A stretch of 64,000 bases of DNA from Alistipes sp. ZOR0009 (GCF_000798815.1 NZ_JTLD01000042.1:1-64000), one strand, 5' to 3'; shown: positions 33,052-42,715, counted from the stretch's first letter. A program made the numbers and translations. Notes: generated from the sequence alone by a model not told the origin.

Positions 33052-35094
33052 ATGAATAATTACATCCATACAAACAGTTTAATCAACGAGTTAAGCCCAT
33101 ATTTACTACAGCATGCACACAATCCTGTGCAGTGGTATGTTTGGGGCCACGATGCTTTTTTGAAGGCAAGAAATGAAGATAAGCTTGTCATCGTAAGTGT
33201 TGGCTACTCGGCTTGTCACTGGTGCCATGTTATGGAGTCGGAAAGCTTTGATGACGAAGAGGTGGCGTTGGTAATGAATGAAAACTTTATATCAATAAAA
33301 GTAGATAAGGAAGAACGTCCTGATATAGATCAGCAATATATGAGTGCCGTTCGTATTATCACTGGGAATGGAGGCTGGCCTTTAAATGTGATTTGCTTGC
33401 CAGATGGGAGACCTATTTATGGGGGAACTTACTTTCCTCGCCAGCAATGGATTGATATCCTAGTTAAACTGTCAGATTTATATAAAGCGCACAAAGAAAA
33501 GGTTGTTAGAGCAGCAGAAGATTTGGCAGAGGGCGTGAGAAATGTTGATTTAATAGAGGAAAGGCTCTCTGGTTTAGATTACCTTCCAAAGTATTTACGG
33601 TTGATTGTTGAGCCTTGGAAAAGAAAATTTGACACAAAGTGGGGGGGGACTCAGTCCGCACCTAAATTTCCAATGCCATCCTCGATTGATTTTTTAATGT
33701 CGTATGCCTACCATATGCGTGATGAGGAAGTGAGAACGCAGGTAATGCTAACGCTTAACAAGATATATGAAGGTGGTATTTACGACCATGTTGGAGGCGG
33801 TTTTCATCGCTATTCTGTAGATGGCCAATGGTTTTTACCTCATTTTGAAAAAATGCTGTACGATAATGCTCTTTTGGGCATGTCATATATATACGCTTAC
33901 CAGTTCTCGAAGGAACCTCGCTACAAGCGAGTTGCTCTCGAATCCTTGGAGTTTTTATTGCGCGATCTTTACTCTTCGGATAAGATGTTCTACACCGCAA
34001 TTGATGCCGATTCGACAAATGGGGAGGGACAGTACTATGTTTGGAATTATAGCGAAATCTGCGAAGTACTAGATGAGGATGCTCCTATTTTTTGCAGCCG
34101 ATTTGGTGTAGATCGTAATGGAAATTTCGAGTATGGAAAAAATATTCTCAGCATTAAAAGATCATTTGATGAGCTTTCAATGACCTTTAAGCTGCCTATT
34201 AGCACTATAAAAGATAAAGTTGACCTTTCGTTGCGTAAGTTATTTTGTGCTCGTTTTCTCAGAGAAAAGCCAAAGGTTGATACTAAAATTATTCTTTCGT
34301 GGAATGCCTTGGCTGCAAAAACTTTTGCGCTAGCATCTTCTGTATTTAAAGAACCTCGTTATCTGGTGGTGGCTATCGATTGTATAAACGGCATCGAACG
34401 GCATTTAGCAAAGGATGGAGCGCTGCTGAGGACGCTTCCTCATGGAGATAAGCATACAGAGGGAATGCTGGACGATTATGCCTATCTTATCGAGGCGTAT
34501 ATTGCGTTATACTCGGTTACTTTCGATTTTAACTATCTAGATAAAGCTGAAAATCTGGCGAATGTTTGTTTGAAAGATTTTTTTGATGATAAATCGGGTA
34601 TGTTTTTTTATACCAATGCATCTGTTGAACTACCCTTGGGACGCAAAATGGAGGTAGTTGATGGCGTAACACCATCATCAAATTCTTCTTTAGCACGATC
34701 ATTCTACTACTTGTCAATCGTTTTAAGTCGTCCAGCTTATAAGGAAATTGCAGTTCAGATGCTGGCTAACATGCAGGATCAGATGTCGGGAGCAGGACCA
34801 TTTGTTGCTAATTGGGGATTGCTGCTCATTAACCTAACCTTTGCTCCTGCCGAAATTACGCTTGTTGGAGACAATGCTTTACAGCAAAAAATGCATATCG
34901 ATCAAGAGTATTTACCCAACGTTTTTCTTTTCGGTGCAAAGCAGAGAACCGAGCAGGCAATTTTTAAAAATAGATGGAGGGATGGTGAAACAACTTTGCA
35001 TCTGTGCATTGCCAATGTATGCCGAGATTTCAAGGGAACAATCGACGAACTTAAAGATAATGCGTTGGAGTTGCGCAACTGCTATATTTTATAA
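33052..35094 (+). CDS. DUF255 / thioredoxin domain protein (YyaL/SSP411 family)
   Basis: This 680-residue cytosolic protein runs from the ATG at 33052. The N-terminal thioredoxin-like DUF255 domain (about 1-165) contains [16 protein letters not shown] (C-x2-C) and GGTYFPRQ. The remainder is an (alpha/alpha)-barrel resembling N-acylglucosamine epimerase or glycosidase folds ([39 protein letters not shown]). The family is widespread but its biochemical activity is not established. It is followed 20 bases later by a class IV aminotransferase gene. Confidence 0.9.
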   Translation: MNNYIHTNSLINELSPYLLQHAHNPVQWYVWGHDAFLKARNEDKLVIVSVGYSACHWCHVMESESFDDEEVALVMNENFISIKVDKEERPDIDQQYMSAVRIITGNGGWPLNVICLPDGRPIYGGTYFPRQQWIDILVKLSDLYKAHKEKVVRAAEDLAEGVRNVDLIEERLSGLDYLPKYLRLIVEPWKRKFDTKWGGTQSAPKFPMPSSIDFLMSYAYHMRDEEVRTQVMLTLNKIYEGGIYDHVGGGFHRYSVDGQWFLPHFEKMLYDNALLGMSYIYAYQFSKEPRYKRVALESLEFLLRDLYSSDKMFYTAIDADSTNGEGQYYVWNYSEICEVLDEDAPIFCSRFGVDRNGNFEYGKNILSIKRSFDELSMTFKLPISTIKDKVDLSLRKLFCARFLREKPKVDTKIILSWNALAAKTFALASSVFKEPRYLVVAIDCINGIERHLAKDGALLRTLPHGDKHTEGMLDDYAYLIEAYIALYSVTFDFNYLDKAENLANVCLKDFFDDKSGMFFYTNASVELPLGRKMEVVDGVTPSSNSSLARSFYYLSIVLSRPAYKEIAVQMLANMQDQMSGAGPFVANWGLLLINLTFAPAEITLVGDNALQQKMHIDQEYLPNVFLFGAKQRTEQAIFKNRWRDGETTLHLCIANVCRDFKGTIDELKDNALELRNCYIL

Positions 35095-35114
35095 CTTCGG
35101 GAAAATTTATTTCG

Positions 35115-35942
35115 ATGTTTGAATATCAATATATCATTAAAGATAATGCTATTGTTGATAATGTAGCGTTTGACTCCTCTTTTGTATCACAAGTTTACGA
35201 GGTGATTAGGGTTGTAGATGGAATCCCTGTTTTTTTTGATGCCCATTTTCGTCGGTTTATAAGCTCCTGTTCCTTTGCTGGTGCAGAGATGAACTTATCA
35301 AAGGACGTTTTTGCTGCTCTTTTGAGATTACTTACGGTGAAAAATGGCGTGCGGAATTGTAATATTCGTTATTCTATCAACATATATAGCGAAAAACAGA
35401 TATTTTATGCTGGTTTTGTGCATAGTAGCTATCCATTGCCGCAGATGTACGAAGAAGGTGTTATGCTCGATTTTTTAAAAGAGGAACGTTTTAATCCGAA
35501 TGCCAAGATTTTGAATAGAACGTTACGTGAGCGTGCAGATGCGCTGATGTCATTGAAATCTCTTTATGAGGTGGCGTTGGTGAACCAATCGAATCAAATA
35601 ACAGAAGGGAGTAAAAGCAATCTTTTTTTTATTGATAGCCTCGAAGTGGTACATACCGCTCCTCTGGATTTGGTGCTTGGAGGAATAACTCGCCAGATTA
35701 TTATTGAAGAAATCGTGAAGAATGGTATTTCGTTCGTGGAGGAGCCTGTTTTAGTGGAAAATATTGGGAATATGGTAGCTGGTTTTGTTTCTGGGACATC
35801 GCCATCTGTACTTCCTATCGCCTTATTAGGTAATTGCTCTTTCTTAGTTAAACATCCCCTAATTGCTAAGATTGCGAAATGTTATAACCAACGAGTTGCT
35901 GAAGATATAGCGTCATTCAGAGATAATTATTACTCCATTTAG
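35115..35942 (+). CDS. Class IV aminotransferase (PLP, BCAT/ADC-lyase family)
   Basis: This 275-residue protein has the class IV fold. The likely PLP lysine is in NAKILNRTLRERA (about residue 135), the phosphate-binding segment is ITEGSKSNLFFI, and the C-terminal loop is SGTSPSVLPI. The substrate is uncertain: branched-chain amino acids, aminodeoxychorismate or D-amino acids are all possible for this fold. The next gene is a predicted omega-amidase, a pairing seen in transamination pathways where the keto-acid amide is removed. A terminator lies between them. Confidence 0.85.
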   Translation: MFEYQYIIKDNAIVDNVAFDSSFVSQVYEVIRVVDGIPVFFDAHFRRFISSCSFAGAEMNLSKDVFAALLRLLTVKNGVRNCNIRYSINIYSEKQIFYAGFVHSSYPLPQMYEEGVMLDFLKEERFNPNAKILNRTLRERADALMSLKSLYEVALVNQSNQITEGSKSNLFFIDSLEVVHTAPLDLVLGGITRQIIIEEIVKNGISFVEEPVLVENIGNMVAGFVSGTSPSVLPIALLGNCSFLVKHPLIAKIAKCYNQRVAEDIASFRDNYYSI

Positions 35943-35977
35943 TGAGCAATCTGACTTTTATCTGATGTGATTGAACA

Positions 35978-36008
35978 AGGAGAGATGGTAGTCTCTCCTA
36001 CTTTTTTT
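35978..36008 (+). terminator. Terminator after the class IV aminotransferase
   Basis: AGGAGAGA pairs with TCTCTCCT around a six-base loop, then a run of T. Confidence 0.85.
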
Positions 36009-36037
36009 ATCTTGTCCCCTGAAAAAGGAAAAGTATT

Positions 36038-36823
36038 ATGGTGCAGAATGAGTTAAAAGTATTTTTGGTTCAGTCCGATGTCAAGTGGCAGGACATTGAA
36101 GGAAATCTAAATATGTTTGATTTGATAATTCAAGAACAAGCTGGTGATGCAGATCTTATTGTTCTTCCTGAAATGTTTACTACCGGTTTTTCTATGGAAC
36201 CAGAAAAGATGTCGGAAGGGATGGATGGTAAGGCGGTGTCTTGGATTATTACCGCTGCTAAAAAGAATGGAGTGGCAATTATCGGTAGCGTCATTATAAA
36301 GGAAGATGAAGGGTATTATAATCGGCTGCTGTTTGCTTATCCCTCCGGTGAGCTGAAGACGTACGATAAGCGCCATTTGTTTAGAATGGGGAATGAGCAT
36401 GAGCATTATAAGGCAGGTTCGAAAAGGCTTATTTTAGAGTACAAGGGATGGAAAATATGTCCTCTTATTTGTTATGATTTGCGCTTCCCCGTTTGGAGCC
36501 GGAATGCAAACGACTACGACTTGCTAATTTATATTGCAAGTTGGCCTGCTGCTCGCAGCTTTCCTTGGCGAAGTCTGCTTGTTGCTCGTGCAATCGAAAA
36601 TCAGTGTTATGTTGTTGGTGTAAATCGTGTTGGAGTAGATGGAGCTGGTTTGAAATATTCGGGAGATTCGGCTGCCATTAATTCGCGAGGAGAGTATCTA
36701 ACAGGTTTGGTTCCTGGTGAAGTTGGCTGTGCAATGGCTGCTTTGTCGATGGAGGATTTGAAAAGCTTTAGGAGTAAATTCCCTGTAATGCTTGATGGTG
36801 ATAGATTTCAAATTTTAGATTAG
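36038..36823 (+). CDS. Omega-amidase (YafV/NIT2-like nitrilase superfamily)
   Basis: At 261 residues it carries the full nitrilase triad: glutamate in VLPEMFTTGFS (about 46), lysine in YDKRHLF (about 112) and cysteine in LICYDLRFPVWSRN (about 146). YafV/NIT2 enzymes hydrolyse the amide of alpha-ketoglutaramate and alpha-ketosuccinamate made by transaminases, which fits the upstream aminotransferase. The purine-rich run GGAAAAGG before ATG 36038 could be a ribosome-binding site. Confidence 0.9.
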   Translation: MVQNELKVFLVQSDVKWQDIEGNLNMFDLIIQEQAGDADLIVLPEMFTTGFSMEPEKMSEGMDGKAVSWIITAAKKNGVAIIGSVIIKEDEGYYNRLLFAYPSGELKTYDKRHLFRMGNEHEHYKAGSKRLILEYKGWKICPLICYDLRFPVWSRNANDYDLLIYIASWPAARSFPWRSLLVARAIENQCYVVGVNRVGVDGAGLKYSGDSAAINSRGEYLTGLVPGEVGCAMAALSMEDLKSFRSKFPVMLDGDRFQILD

Positions 36824-36855
36824 CCAACTCGCAATTTTGGTGCAATAAGAATAAA

Positions 36856-37344
36856 ATGAAGAAAATAGTTAATCCTTATTTGACAGGGAGTAATTCGTCA
36901 GAATATAAATGTTTTGGATGTTCTCCAAACAATGAAATAGGTTTGCATCTGCATTTTTTTGACAACGGAGATGATGTCGTTGCGATTTGGGAACCTCAAA
37001 AACAGTTTGAAGGCTACTTTAATGTGCTTCATGGAGGAATTCAGGCAACAATTCTTGACGAGATTGCGGCTTGGGTTGTAAATACCAAGTGTAAAACAGC
37101 CGGCGTTACTTCTTCCATGAATGTAAAGTATAGAAATCCCATATTTATGGATGGAGGCCCTTTGACTATAAAAGGGAAGATTGAATCGGTAAATCGGCGA
37201 ATAGCAACTATTAAGGCTTATATCGAAAATAGAGAGGGGAAGGTAATGGCAGAAGCCGATATTGTCTATTTCCTATTTAATGAGCAAGATGCAAAAGCAA
37301 AATATAACTATCCTGGTGTAGAAGCTTTTTATGAAAAAGAGTAG
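36856..37344 (+). CDS. PaaI family hotdog-fold thioesterase
   Basis: This 162-residue protein has the 4HBT/PaaI motif GYFNVLHGGIQATILDEIAAW (about 55-75), with the HGG and the catalytic acidic residue of the helix. An N-terminal stretch KCFGCSPNNEIGLHLHFF contains a C-x2-C pair common in PaaI-type members. It probably hydrolyses an acyl-CoA; the substrate is unknown. It follows the omega-amidase by 32 bases and may be co-transcribed. Confidence 0.88.
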   Translation: MKKIVNPYLTGSNSSEYKCFGCSPNNEIGLHLHFFDNGDDVVAIWEPQKQFEGYFNVLHGGIQATILDEIAAWVVNTKCKTAGVTSSMNVKYRNPIFMDGGPLTIKGKIESVNRRIATIKAYIENREGKVMAEADIVYFLFNEQDAKAKYNYPGVEAFYEKE

Positions 37345-37672
37345 CTTTTTGCTGCTAGTCTAATTAGCTAATTTCGTATTTGGATGGCTCTTTTCTATGG
37401 AAAATGAGCTTTCTTTTTTTGTATTTTGAGTGTAGCATCGTTCCAGATTATCGAGAATAATGGGGTGTCCGCTTAAGTTTCTCTTCCTTATTTTTGTTCT
37501 GAAACTTTTTTGCTTGCTCGGTGTTGATTCTATGAAAAGATGCGGAGAGTCTAGATTATCCAAATTTTAAGCGCGATATTTGGCGCTTAAACCATAATCC
37601 GTATGTATCCCGTATCTTAAGGCTAACAATTGAAGCCAACGGGTAACATCCGACCTAAACTTTTATTAACGG
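37345..37672. other. 328-base gene-free region with a 9-base hairpin
   Basis: No credible gene was found. It contains one clear inverted repeat, TTTAAGCGC at 37566-37574 mirrored at 37583-37591 around eight bases. There is no T run after it, so it is more likely an operator or RNA structure than a terminator. The short leftward frame within the region has no family resemblance. Confidence 0.5.
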
Positions 37673-39784
37673 ATGAAAAAGCTTGTTTTACCAGCAATGT
37701 TATTGCTAACCAGCATATGTACATTTGCTAAAACTAAAGAAAAGGATAAAGTAATGAATCCACTACTTACGAACTGGAGTACTCCTTATCAAACTCCACC
37801 ATTTGAGCTGTTTAAGCCAGAGCATTTTGTTCCTGCTTTTAAGGATATTATAGAAAGATCTAAAAAGCAGGTTGATAAAATAGTTGCTAGTAAAGACGAG
37901 CCAACCTTCGAGAATACTGTAGTTGCACTAGAAAGGGGAGGCGAAGAGCTAGAAAAGGTGGCGAATGTATTTTTCAACCTGAATTCGGCAGAAACTAGCC
38001 CAGAGTTGCAGGCTGTAGCTCGCGAGGTGGCTCCTATGCTTTCTGATTTTTCTAACGATATCAATTTAAATGCAGGCCTATTTGCTAAAGTTAAGAAGGT
38101 ATACGATAATCGCAGCAGGTTAAAATTAACTCCAGAACAAGGCATGCTTTTGGAGAAAACGTTCAAAGGCTTTGTTCGCAGTGGCGCTAATCTTGACCCT
38201 AAAAGTAAAGAGCGTTACCGCGAGATTACGAAGCAACTGTCTGAGTTGTCGTTGCAGTTCGAGGAGAACTTGCTTGCTGAAACGAATGGTTTTGTGCTAA
38301 ACATTACCAATGAGGCCGATTTAGCTGGTATTCCAGAAAGTATTCGTGAGATGGCTAAAAGCATTGCCCAATCTAAGAATATGGAAGGGTGGGCTTTTGA
38401 TTTGTCTATGCCAAGTTTTGTATCCTTTATGAAGTACGCCGAGAACCGAGATCTTCGTGAGAAGCTATTTCGTGCATACAATATGAGAGGTTTTCAAAAG
38501 AATAAGTATGATAACCAAGAAATATTGATAAAGACGGCCAACCTACGTTTGGAAGAGGCAAAGCTGTTAGGTTATAACACCTATGCCGATTTTGTGCTTG
38601 AAGAGCGTATGGCTCAATCTCCAGCAAAAGTGAACGGTTTGCTTACCCAGCTGTTAAATGCATCGGTGCCAGCTGGTAAAAAGGAGGTTGAAGAGGTTAC
38701 CGCTTTTGCGAAGGAGAGCGGTGCGAACTTTGAAATTCAACGTTGGGATTGGGCTTTTTATTCTGAAAAATTAAAAGATAAAAAGTACAGCGTAAACGAT
38801 GAGCTTATTCGTCCTTATTTCCCATTGGAAAAGGTAAGAGAAGGGGTTTTTGCGCTTGTTAATAAGCTGTATGGCATAACCTTTAAGAGTAACGCCAGCA
38901 TTCCTGTGTACAATAAGGATGTTGAAGCATACGAGGTGTTTGATAAGGATGGAAAGTTCCTTTCAGTTTTATTTATGGACTATTTCCCTCGCGCAAGCAA
39001 AAGTGGTGGAGCATGGATGACCAACTATCGTTCACAATTTAAAGAAAACGGGAAAGATGTTAGACCTGTAGTATCGTTGGTTTTCAACTTTACAAAGCCT
39101 ACAGAGACTCGTCCTGCGCTTCTTAATTTTAACGAATTGGAAACATTCCTTCATGAATTTGGGCATGGATTACACGGAATGTTTGCTAATAGTACCTATT
39201 CCAGCCTATCTGGAACAAATGTTTATAGGGATTTTGTAGAGCTTCCATCTCAAATAATGGAAAATTGGGCTGTGGAAAAAGAGTTCCTAGATATGTTTGC
39301 GGGACATTATCAGACAGGGGAGAAAATTCCTCAGGAGCTGGTAAACAAGATAAAGGAGAGCGCAAACTTTCAAGCAGGATATGTCTCTCTTCGTCAGCTC
39401 AGCTTTGGGCTACTAGATATGGCTTGGCACTCGCAAGCCTCTGCTTATAACGGGAGCGTGGTTGACTTTGAGAGAGCTGCAACTAAGGCAACAGACATTC
39501 TTCCTGCTGTTGATGGAACGGCCATTTCGCCTGCTTTTGCGCATATTTTCTCGGGTGGGTATGCTGCTGGATACTATGGATACAAGTGGGCAGAAGTGCT
39601 AGATGCCGATGCTTACTCGCTATTCAAGAAAAAGGGCATTTTTGACGCTAAGACGGCGCAGTCCTTTAGAGAAAATATCCTTTCGAAGGGAGGCACTGAG
39701 CACCCAATGAAACTTTATATAAAATTCAGGGGACAGGAGCCTTCTATTGATGCTTTATTGGAAAGAAGCGGCCTGAAGAACTAA
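37673..39784 (+). CDS. M3 family metallopeptidase (peptidyl-dipeptidase Dcp-like)
   Basis: This 703-residue exported peptidase has an N-terminal signal (LVLPAMLLLTSICTFA) and a zinc site HEFGH at residues 494-498 with the following GLHGMF. C-terminal substrate-loop motifs GGYAAGYYGYKWAEVLDAD are typical of dipeptidyl carboxypeptidase and oligopeptidase A. The enzyme would remove dipeptides from oligopeptides in the periplasm. It is monocistronic, with a terminator at 39804-39842. Confidence 0.94.
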   Translation: MKKLVLPAMLLLTSICTFAKTKEKDKVMNPLLTNWSTPYQTPPFELFKPEHFVPAFKDIIERSKKQVDKIVASKDEPTFENTVVALERGGEELEKVANVFFNLNSAETSPELQAVAREVAPMLSDFSNDINLNAGLFAKVKKVYDNRSRLKLTPEQGMLLEKTFKGFVRSGANLDPKSKERYREITKQLSELSLQFEENLLAETNGFVLNITNEADLAGIPESIREMAKSIAQSKNMEGWAFDLSMPSFVSFMKYAENRDLREKLFRAYNMRGFQKNKYDNQEILIKTANLRLEEAKLLGYNTYADFVLEERMAQSPAKVNGLLTQLLNASVPAGKKEVEEVTAFAKESGANFEIQRWDWAFYSEKLKDKKYSVNDELIRPYFPLEKVREGVFALVNKLYGITFKSNASIPVYNKDVEAYEVFDKDGKFLSVLFMDYFPRASKSGGAWMTNYRSQFKENGKDVRPVVSLVFNFTKPTETRPALLNFNELETFLHEFGHGLHGMFANSTYSSLSGTNVYRDFVELPSQIMENWAVEKEFLDMFAGHYQTGEKIPQELVNKIKESANFQAGYVSLRQLSFGLLDMAWHSQASAYNGSVVDFERAATKATDILPAVDGTAISPAFAHIFSGGYAAGYYGYKWAEVLDADAYSLFKKKGIFDAKTAQSFRENILSKGGTEHPMKLYIKFRGQEPSIDALLERSGLKN

Positions 39785-39803
39785 TAATATTAGCTTAAAT
39801 TTC

Positions 39804-39842
39804 AGGTGTTGGAGTTTCTGTGAAACTTCAGCACCTTTTTTA
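39804..39842 (+). terminator. Terminator of the M3 peptidase gene
   Basis: A 14-base stem begins AGGTGTTGGAG and pairs with the arm ending CAGCACCT (two G-T pairs), followed by a T run. Confidence 0.85.
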
Positions 39843-39985
39843 TTGCGTATACAGGGGGTGGCTTTTTTATTGTGTAAATATTAGTTAATTAACAAAAGTA
39901 GGGCAAATTCTTAGCTGATGATGCGATTGCCATTTCGGCATAACCGCTTTCTTTGTATTCACTGGTATCTCCAAAATATAGCATT

Positions 39986-40423
39986 ATGAAATGGCTGTTT
40001 CTTTTACTCCTGATTTCACTTGCAAGCGTTTTTACGCTAATGGCGCATTTTATTAGTGAGCCAGATGAGATGTATAAAGCTTACGATAGCTTAAATAAGG
40101 CGGAAGAGGATGGGGCCGTAGATGATGGTTTGATCCCATCTGCCATAAACCCATCAGCATCTAACATACGGGTAATCTGCAAGCCTGATTCGACAAACAT
40201 ATTGCTTTCATTTAAATATGCCGGTTTGTATCCGCTCGATCAAAATGAGTGGTTTTACACCTTGAATTCTGAGGTTCAAAAGGTTTTTTGTAAAGCTCGT
40301 AAGCAGTTTAAGCGGAATATTTTTGAGGGGACTTTAAAGTATTTCGAACTTCAAAATGCTCAAGGAAAAACCATTTATGTTGCTGTGGATAACCACTCTC
40401 ATACCGCTTACGTTTCGTTATAA
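39986..40423 (+). CDS. Hypothetical membrane-anchored or exported protein
   Basis: This 145-residue protein is not recognised. The ATG at 39986 starts a hydrophobic N-terminal segment (LFLLLLISLASVFTLMAHF) that is a signal anchor or uncleaved signal. The rest is soluble with an acidic patch (KAEEDGAVDDG) and a beta-rich C-terminal half. It contains two cysteines but no known motif. It ends one base before the convergent TauE/SafE gene, with no terminator between. Confidence 0.6.
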   Translation: MKWLFLLLLISLASVFTLMAHFISEPDEMYKAYDSLNKAEEDGAVDDGLIPSAINPSASNIRVICKPDSTNILLSFKYAGLYPLDQNEWFYTLNSEVQKVFCKARKQFKRNIFEGTLKYFELQNAQGKTIYVAVDNHSHTAYVSL

Positions 40424-40424
40424 A

Positions 40425-41207
40425 TTATTTGGCAAGGTTAAGAAGCGATTTAAAATCTACAATATTGAACATTTGTAGTACAGATATAAGAATAAGTACT
40501 ACCATAATCCATCGTATAAAGTTTGATCCCAACTTTATAGCCCATTTAGAGGCAACGTAAGCTCCAATAACGTTACCAATGGCATGTATTAGCCCGTACT
40601 CCCACATTACCTGCTTATTGAATATAAAAACAAGCAGCGAAAATGGCACATAGCAGAGAACTATGAGATTTTTGATGGCATTTGCTTTTACAAGATCGAG
40701 TCCACATCCTAATACCGCGCCTGCAAGAATAAAGTATCCTACGCCTACATGAAGAAAGCCTCCGTAAATGCCTATCAGGAAAAATGTGATGTAGCTGGCA
40801 GCAGATATTGGCTTTTGGGCTAAATCCGTGTTTCCATGTAGCCATTTTTCGGGTTTAAAAATTAGTAAAGCTAGCATCATTAGCATAATAACACCAAAGC
40901 AAACTTCGAATGTATGCTGATCGATGGTTGCTCCAATACTTGCGCCTATTACTGAACCTATGGTTGTTGGAATGGCAAGGCGAATTCCTTTGCTGGTATC
41001 TAGAATTTTTTGCTTTCGAAAGTTTCCTACAGCAACAAGATTTTGTATGATAACAGCAATTCGGTTGGTTCCGTTGGCAACGGTAGGGGGAAGCCCTAAA
41101 AACATGAATAGGGATAGCGAAATAATGGTACCTCCTCCTGCCAGCGTGTTTATAAAGCCAACCGTGACTCCCGAAAGTATCAATGCAGCTATGATTCCAG
41201 TGCTCAT
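40425..41207 (-). CDS. TauE/SafE family membrane transporter
   Basis: This 260-residue protein has about eight hydrophobic helices. It contains the family markers GFINTLAGGGTIISL near the N-terminus and GVGYFILAGAVLGCGLDLVKANAIKN in the second half. Members export sulfite or sulfoacetate, or take up taurine; the substrate here cannot be assigned. The ATG at 41207 is preferred over a TTG at 41225. It is downstream of cas6 on the same strand. Confidence 0.88.
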   Translation of the reverse strand: MSTGIIAALILSGVTVGFINTLAGGGTIISLSLFMFLGLPPTVANGTNRIAVIIQNLVAVGNFRKQKILDTSKGIRLAIPTTIGSVIGASIGATIDQHTFEVCFGVIMLMMLALLIFKPEKWLHGNTDLAQKPISAASYITFFLIGIYGGFLHVGVGYFILAGAVLGCGLDLVKANAIKNLIVLCYVPFSLLVFIFNKQVMWEYGLIHAIGNVIGAYVASKWAIKLGSNFIRWIMVVLILISVLQMFNIVDFKSLLNLAK

Positions 41208-41284
41208 TGGCAAAAAATAATGCAAATAAAACCCAATCGGAGGGTAAAAAGAAGTAAAAAGAGCAATTATATGCTTAAAGCTAG

Positions 41285-41310
41285 CTGAGCTAGCAGAATT
41301 GCTAGCTCAG
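41285..41310. terminator. Perfect 10-base hairpin overlapping the cas6 stop codon
   Basis: CTGAGCTAGC at 41285-41294 pairs with GCTAGCTCAG at 41301-41310 around AGAATT. It overlaps the last codons and stop of cas6. T-richness follows on the right (+ strand) rather than strongly on the left, so its use as a cas6 terminator is plausible but not certain. Confidence 0.6.
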
Positions 41311-42153
41311 TGTTTTATTTTCTATGCTGTTTTGTACGGCCGTTTCCTCTTTTGTCGAGCCTTCAAGTGTCGGCTGTAGCTTTTTTTCTGTACTGTAGAG
41401 GATGTCGCAAAAGCCAAATCCAAGGTGGTTTTTATCCCCAAATCCTATTTTGTAGCCAATTTCAATTAGCTCTTTAGGTGCGTTTATTTTGAAACGGTAC
41501 ATATATCCTTTTACCAGCTCTTTTTGGTTGTTGTTGATCTCTATGAGCTTCGACTTCGGTTCTGTCAGAAAATCGATGGAGGTGTAAATGTTGGCACTCT
41601 CCATTGGCTCTCCTCTAAACAGGTTGTACTTATCTAACATCGATTGGGTGAAGTTTTCTAGGTATCCTTCGTCAGAGGGAGCTAAAAACTTTACGTAGCG
41701 AGTCGATTCGAAATTTTGAAGAACGATTGGCGACCTGGCTATAAACTGCATGCAGCTGGTAAAAGTGGGGCACTGCTGCTTCTCTATGGCAATAACCTTA
41801 AGCCTAATTTGAGACTTTTTGTCGCCAACGGTCATGTTTAACCTGTCGAACGACTCCCATACAAGCTGATCGGTGTTGTTTTCGAATAGGAACGATAGCG
41901 TAAGCTCGACGGTGTCCGATAGAATAAGCATCCTATCTCCGTAAATCTTTCGCTCGAGGACAATTAGATTCGAGAAGTTGAAAATTTGTAGCTTTTCCTG
42001 CTTATAGATGTTGTTGCTCTTAAGCCATTGTTGGTAAAGGTACTGATCGTCAGTGAGGACATCTCTAATTAATCTGTATACCTCCAATTGATAGTTAAGC
42101 GGCAAGATGCTTCCATAATCATGGTCTACTTTGAATCTCAGTCTATAACGCAT
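41302..42153 (-). CDS. cas6: CRISPR-associated endoribonuclease Cas6 (orphan)
   Basis: This 283-residue protein has the Cas6 plan of two ferredoxin-like folds. The N-terminus RYRLRFKV...LPLNYQLEVYRLIRDVL matches Bacteroidota Cas6 proteins. SDTVELTLSFLF and LTEPKSKLIEI are family blocks. The C-terminal glycine-rich RNA-binding loop is GYKIGFGDKNHLGFGFCDI, preceded by KGYMYRFKINAPKELI. Cas6 cleaves precursor CRISPR RNA within each repeat hairpin. No other cas gene and no CRISPR array is in the 64-kb window, so it is an orphan here or acts in trans on an array elsewhere. The frame is intact. Confidence 0.88.
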   Translation of the reverse strand: MRYRLRFKVDHDYGSILPLNYQLEVYRLIRDVLTDDQYLYQQWLKSNNIYKQEKLQIFNFSNLIVLERKIYGDRMLILSDTVELTLSFLFENNTDQLVWESFDRLNMTVGDKKSQIRLKVIAIEKQQCPTFTSCMQFIARSPIVLQNFESTRYVKFLAPSDEGYLENFTQSMLDKYNLFRGEPMESANIYTSIDFLTEPKSKLIEINNNQKELVKGYMYRFKINAPKELIEIGYKIGFGDKNHLGFGFCDILYSTEKKLQPTLEGSTKEETAVQNSIENKTLS

Positions 42154-42226
42154 TCTACGGGAGTATATATGTTACGAATTGATTGTTAAACTCTTTATTA
42201 TAATTAATTCTAGCTGTTTTCGAAGA

Positions 42227-42234
42227 CAAAAGTA
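42227..42234 (-). promoter_or_regulatory. -7 element upstream of cas6
   Basis: Read leftward the bases are TACTTTTG, a full TAnnTTTG match. It predicts a leader of about 65 bases. The -33 element is not clear. Confidence 0.35.
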
Positions 42235-42330
42235 AGTAAAAAAGGGGATTGTAGGCTGTATGAGGGGATTTTTTTCTGCACATTTTAATCGTGTTTAAGA
42301 ACATGCAGGTAGCCTATTCGTGAAAACTCT

Positions 42331-42360
42331 TTTGTTAGAATGCGGGTTTCGTTACCTTTG
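42331..42360 (+). promoter_or_regulatory. Promoter of the small membrane protein/CobW operon
   Basis: TTTG at 42331-42334, 18 bases, then TACCTTTG at 42353-42360. Both boxes match the Bacteroidota consensus exactly. The leader before ATG 42377 is about 10 bases. Confidence 0.65.
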
Positions 42361-42376
42361 TGGTAAATATTAGGTC

Positions 42377-42709
42377 ATGGTTAAATCTGATAAGGTACTG
42401 TTACAAGGGATAGGGGTTGGAATATTGGCTTGTGGCTTGGTTTTCCTTATGGCTCCAACTGTTGGGAGAATTCTTCTAAACTTTATTTTTCTATTTTACG
42501 TGCTCGTTAGAGCAGCCTACTACGGCAAAATTTGGAAAAAGCCATTCCTTGCTTTGGACAAGCAGCGGCTGGTGCTTGTTTCCATTTTGGCGGTTTGCGT
42601 GCTGCTTAACTTTGTTGGGCTTTCGCAATCGTACTTTTTACCCATCCTGCTTATAGCCTTGGAGTATTTGAGGCTGGTAAATAACGATAAGCAACCCGAA
42701 AATCAGTAG
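42377..42709 (+). CDS. Small multi-pass membrane protein, unknown
   Basis: This 110-residue protein is not recognised. It has three or four hydrophobic helices (about 9-27, 32-48, 64-82, 86-100) and a charged tail NNDKQPENQ. It lies six bases before the CobW-type GTPase gene, behind a strong promoter, so the two are co-transcribed. A role in metal handling could be inferred only from that. Confidence 0.65.
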   Translation: MVKSDKVLLQGIGVGILACGLVFLMAPTVGRILLNFIFLFYVLVRAAYYGKIWKKPFLALDKQRLVLVSILAVCVLLNFVGLSQSYFLPILLIALEYLRLVNNDKQPENQ

Positions 42710-42715
42710 ATAAAC

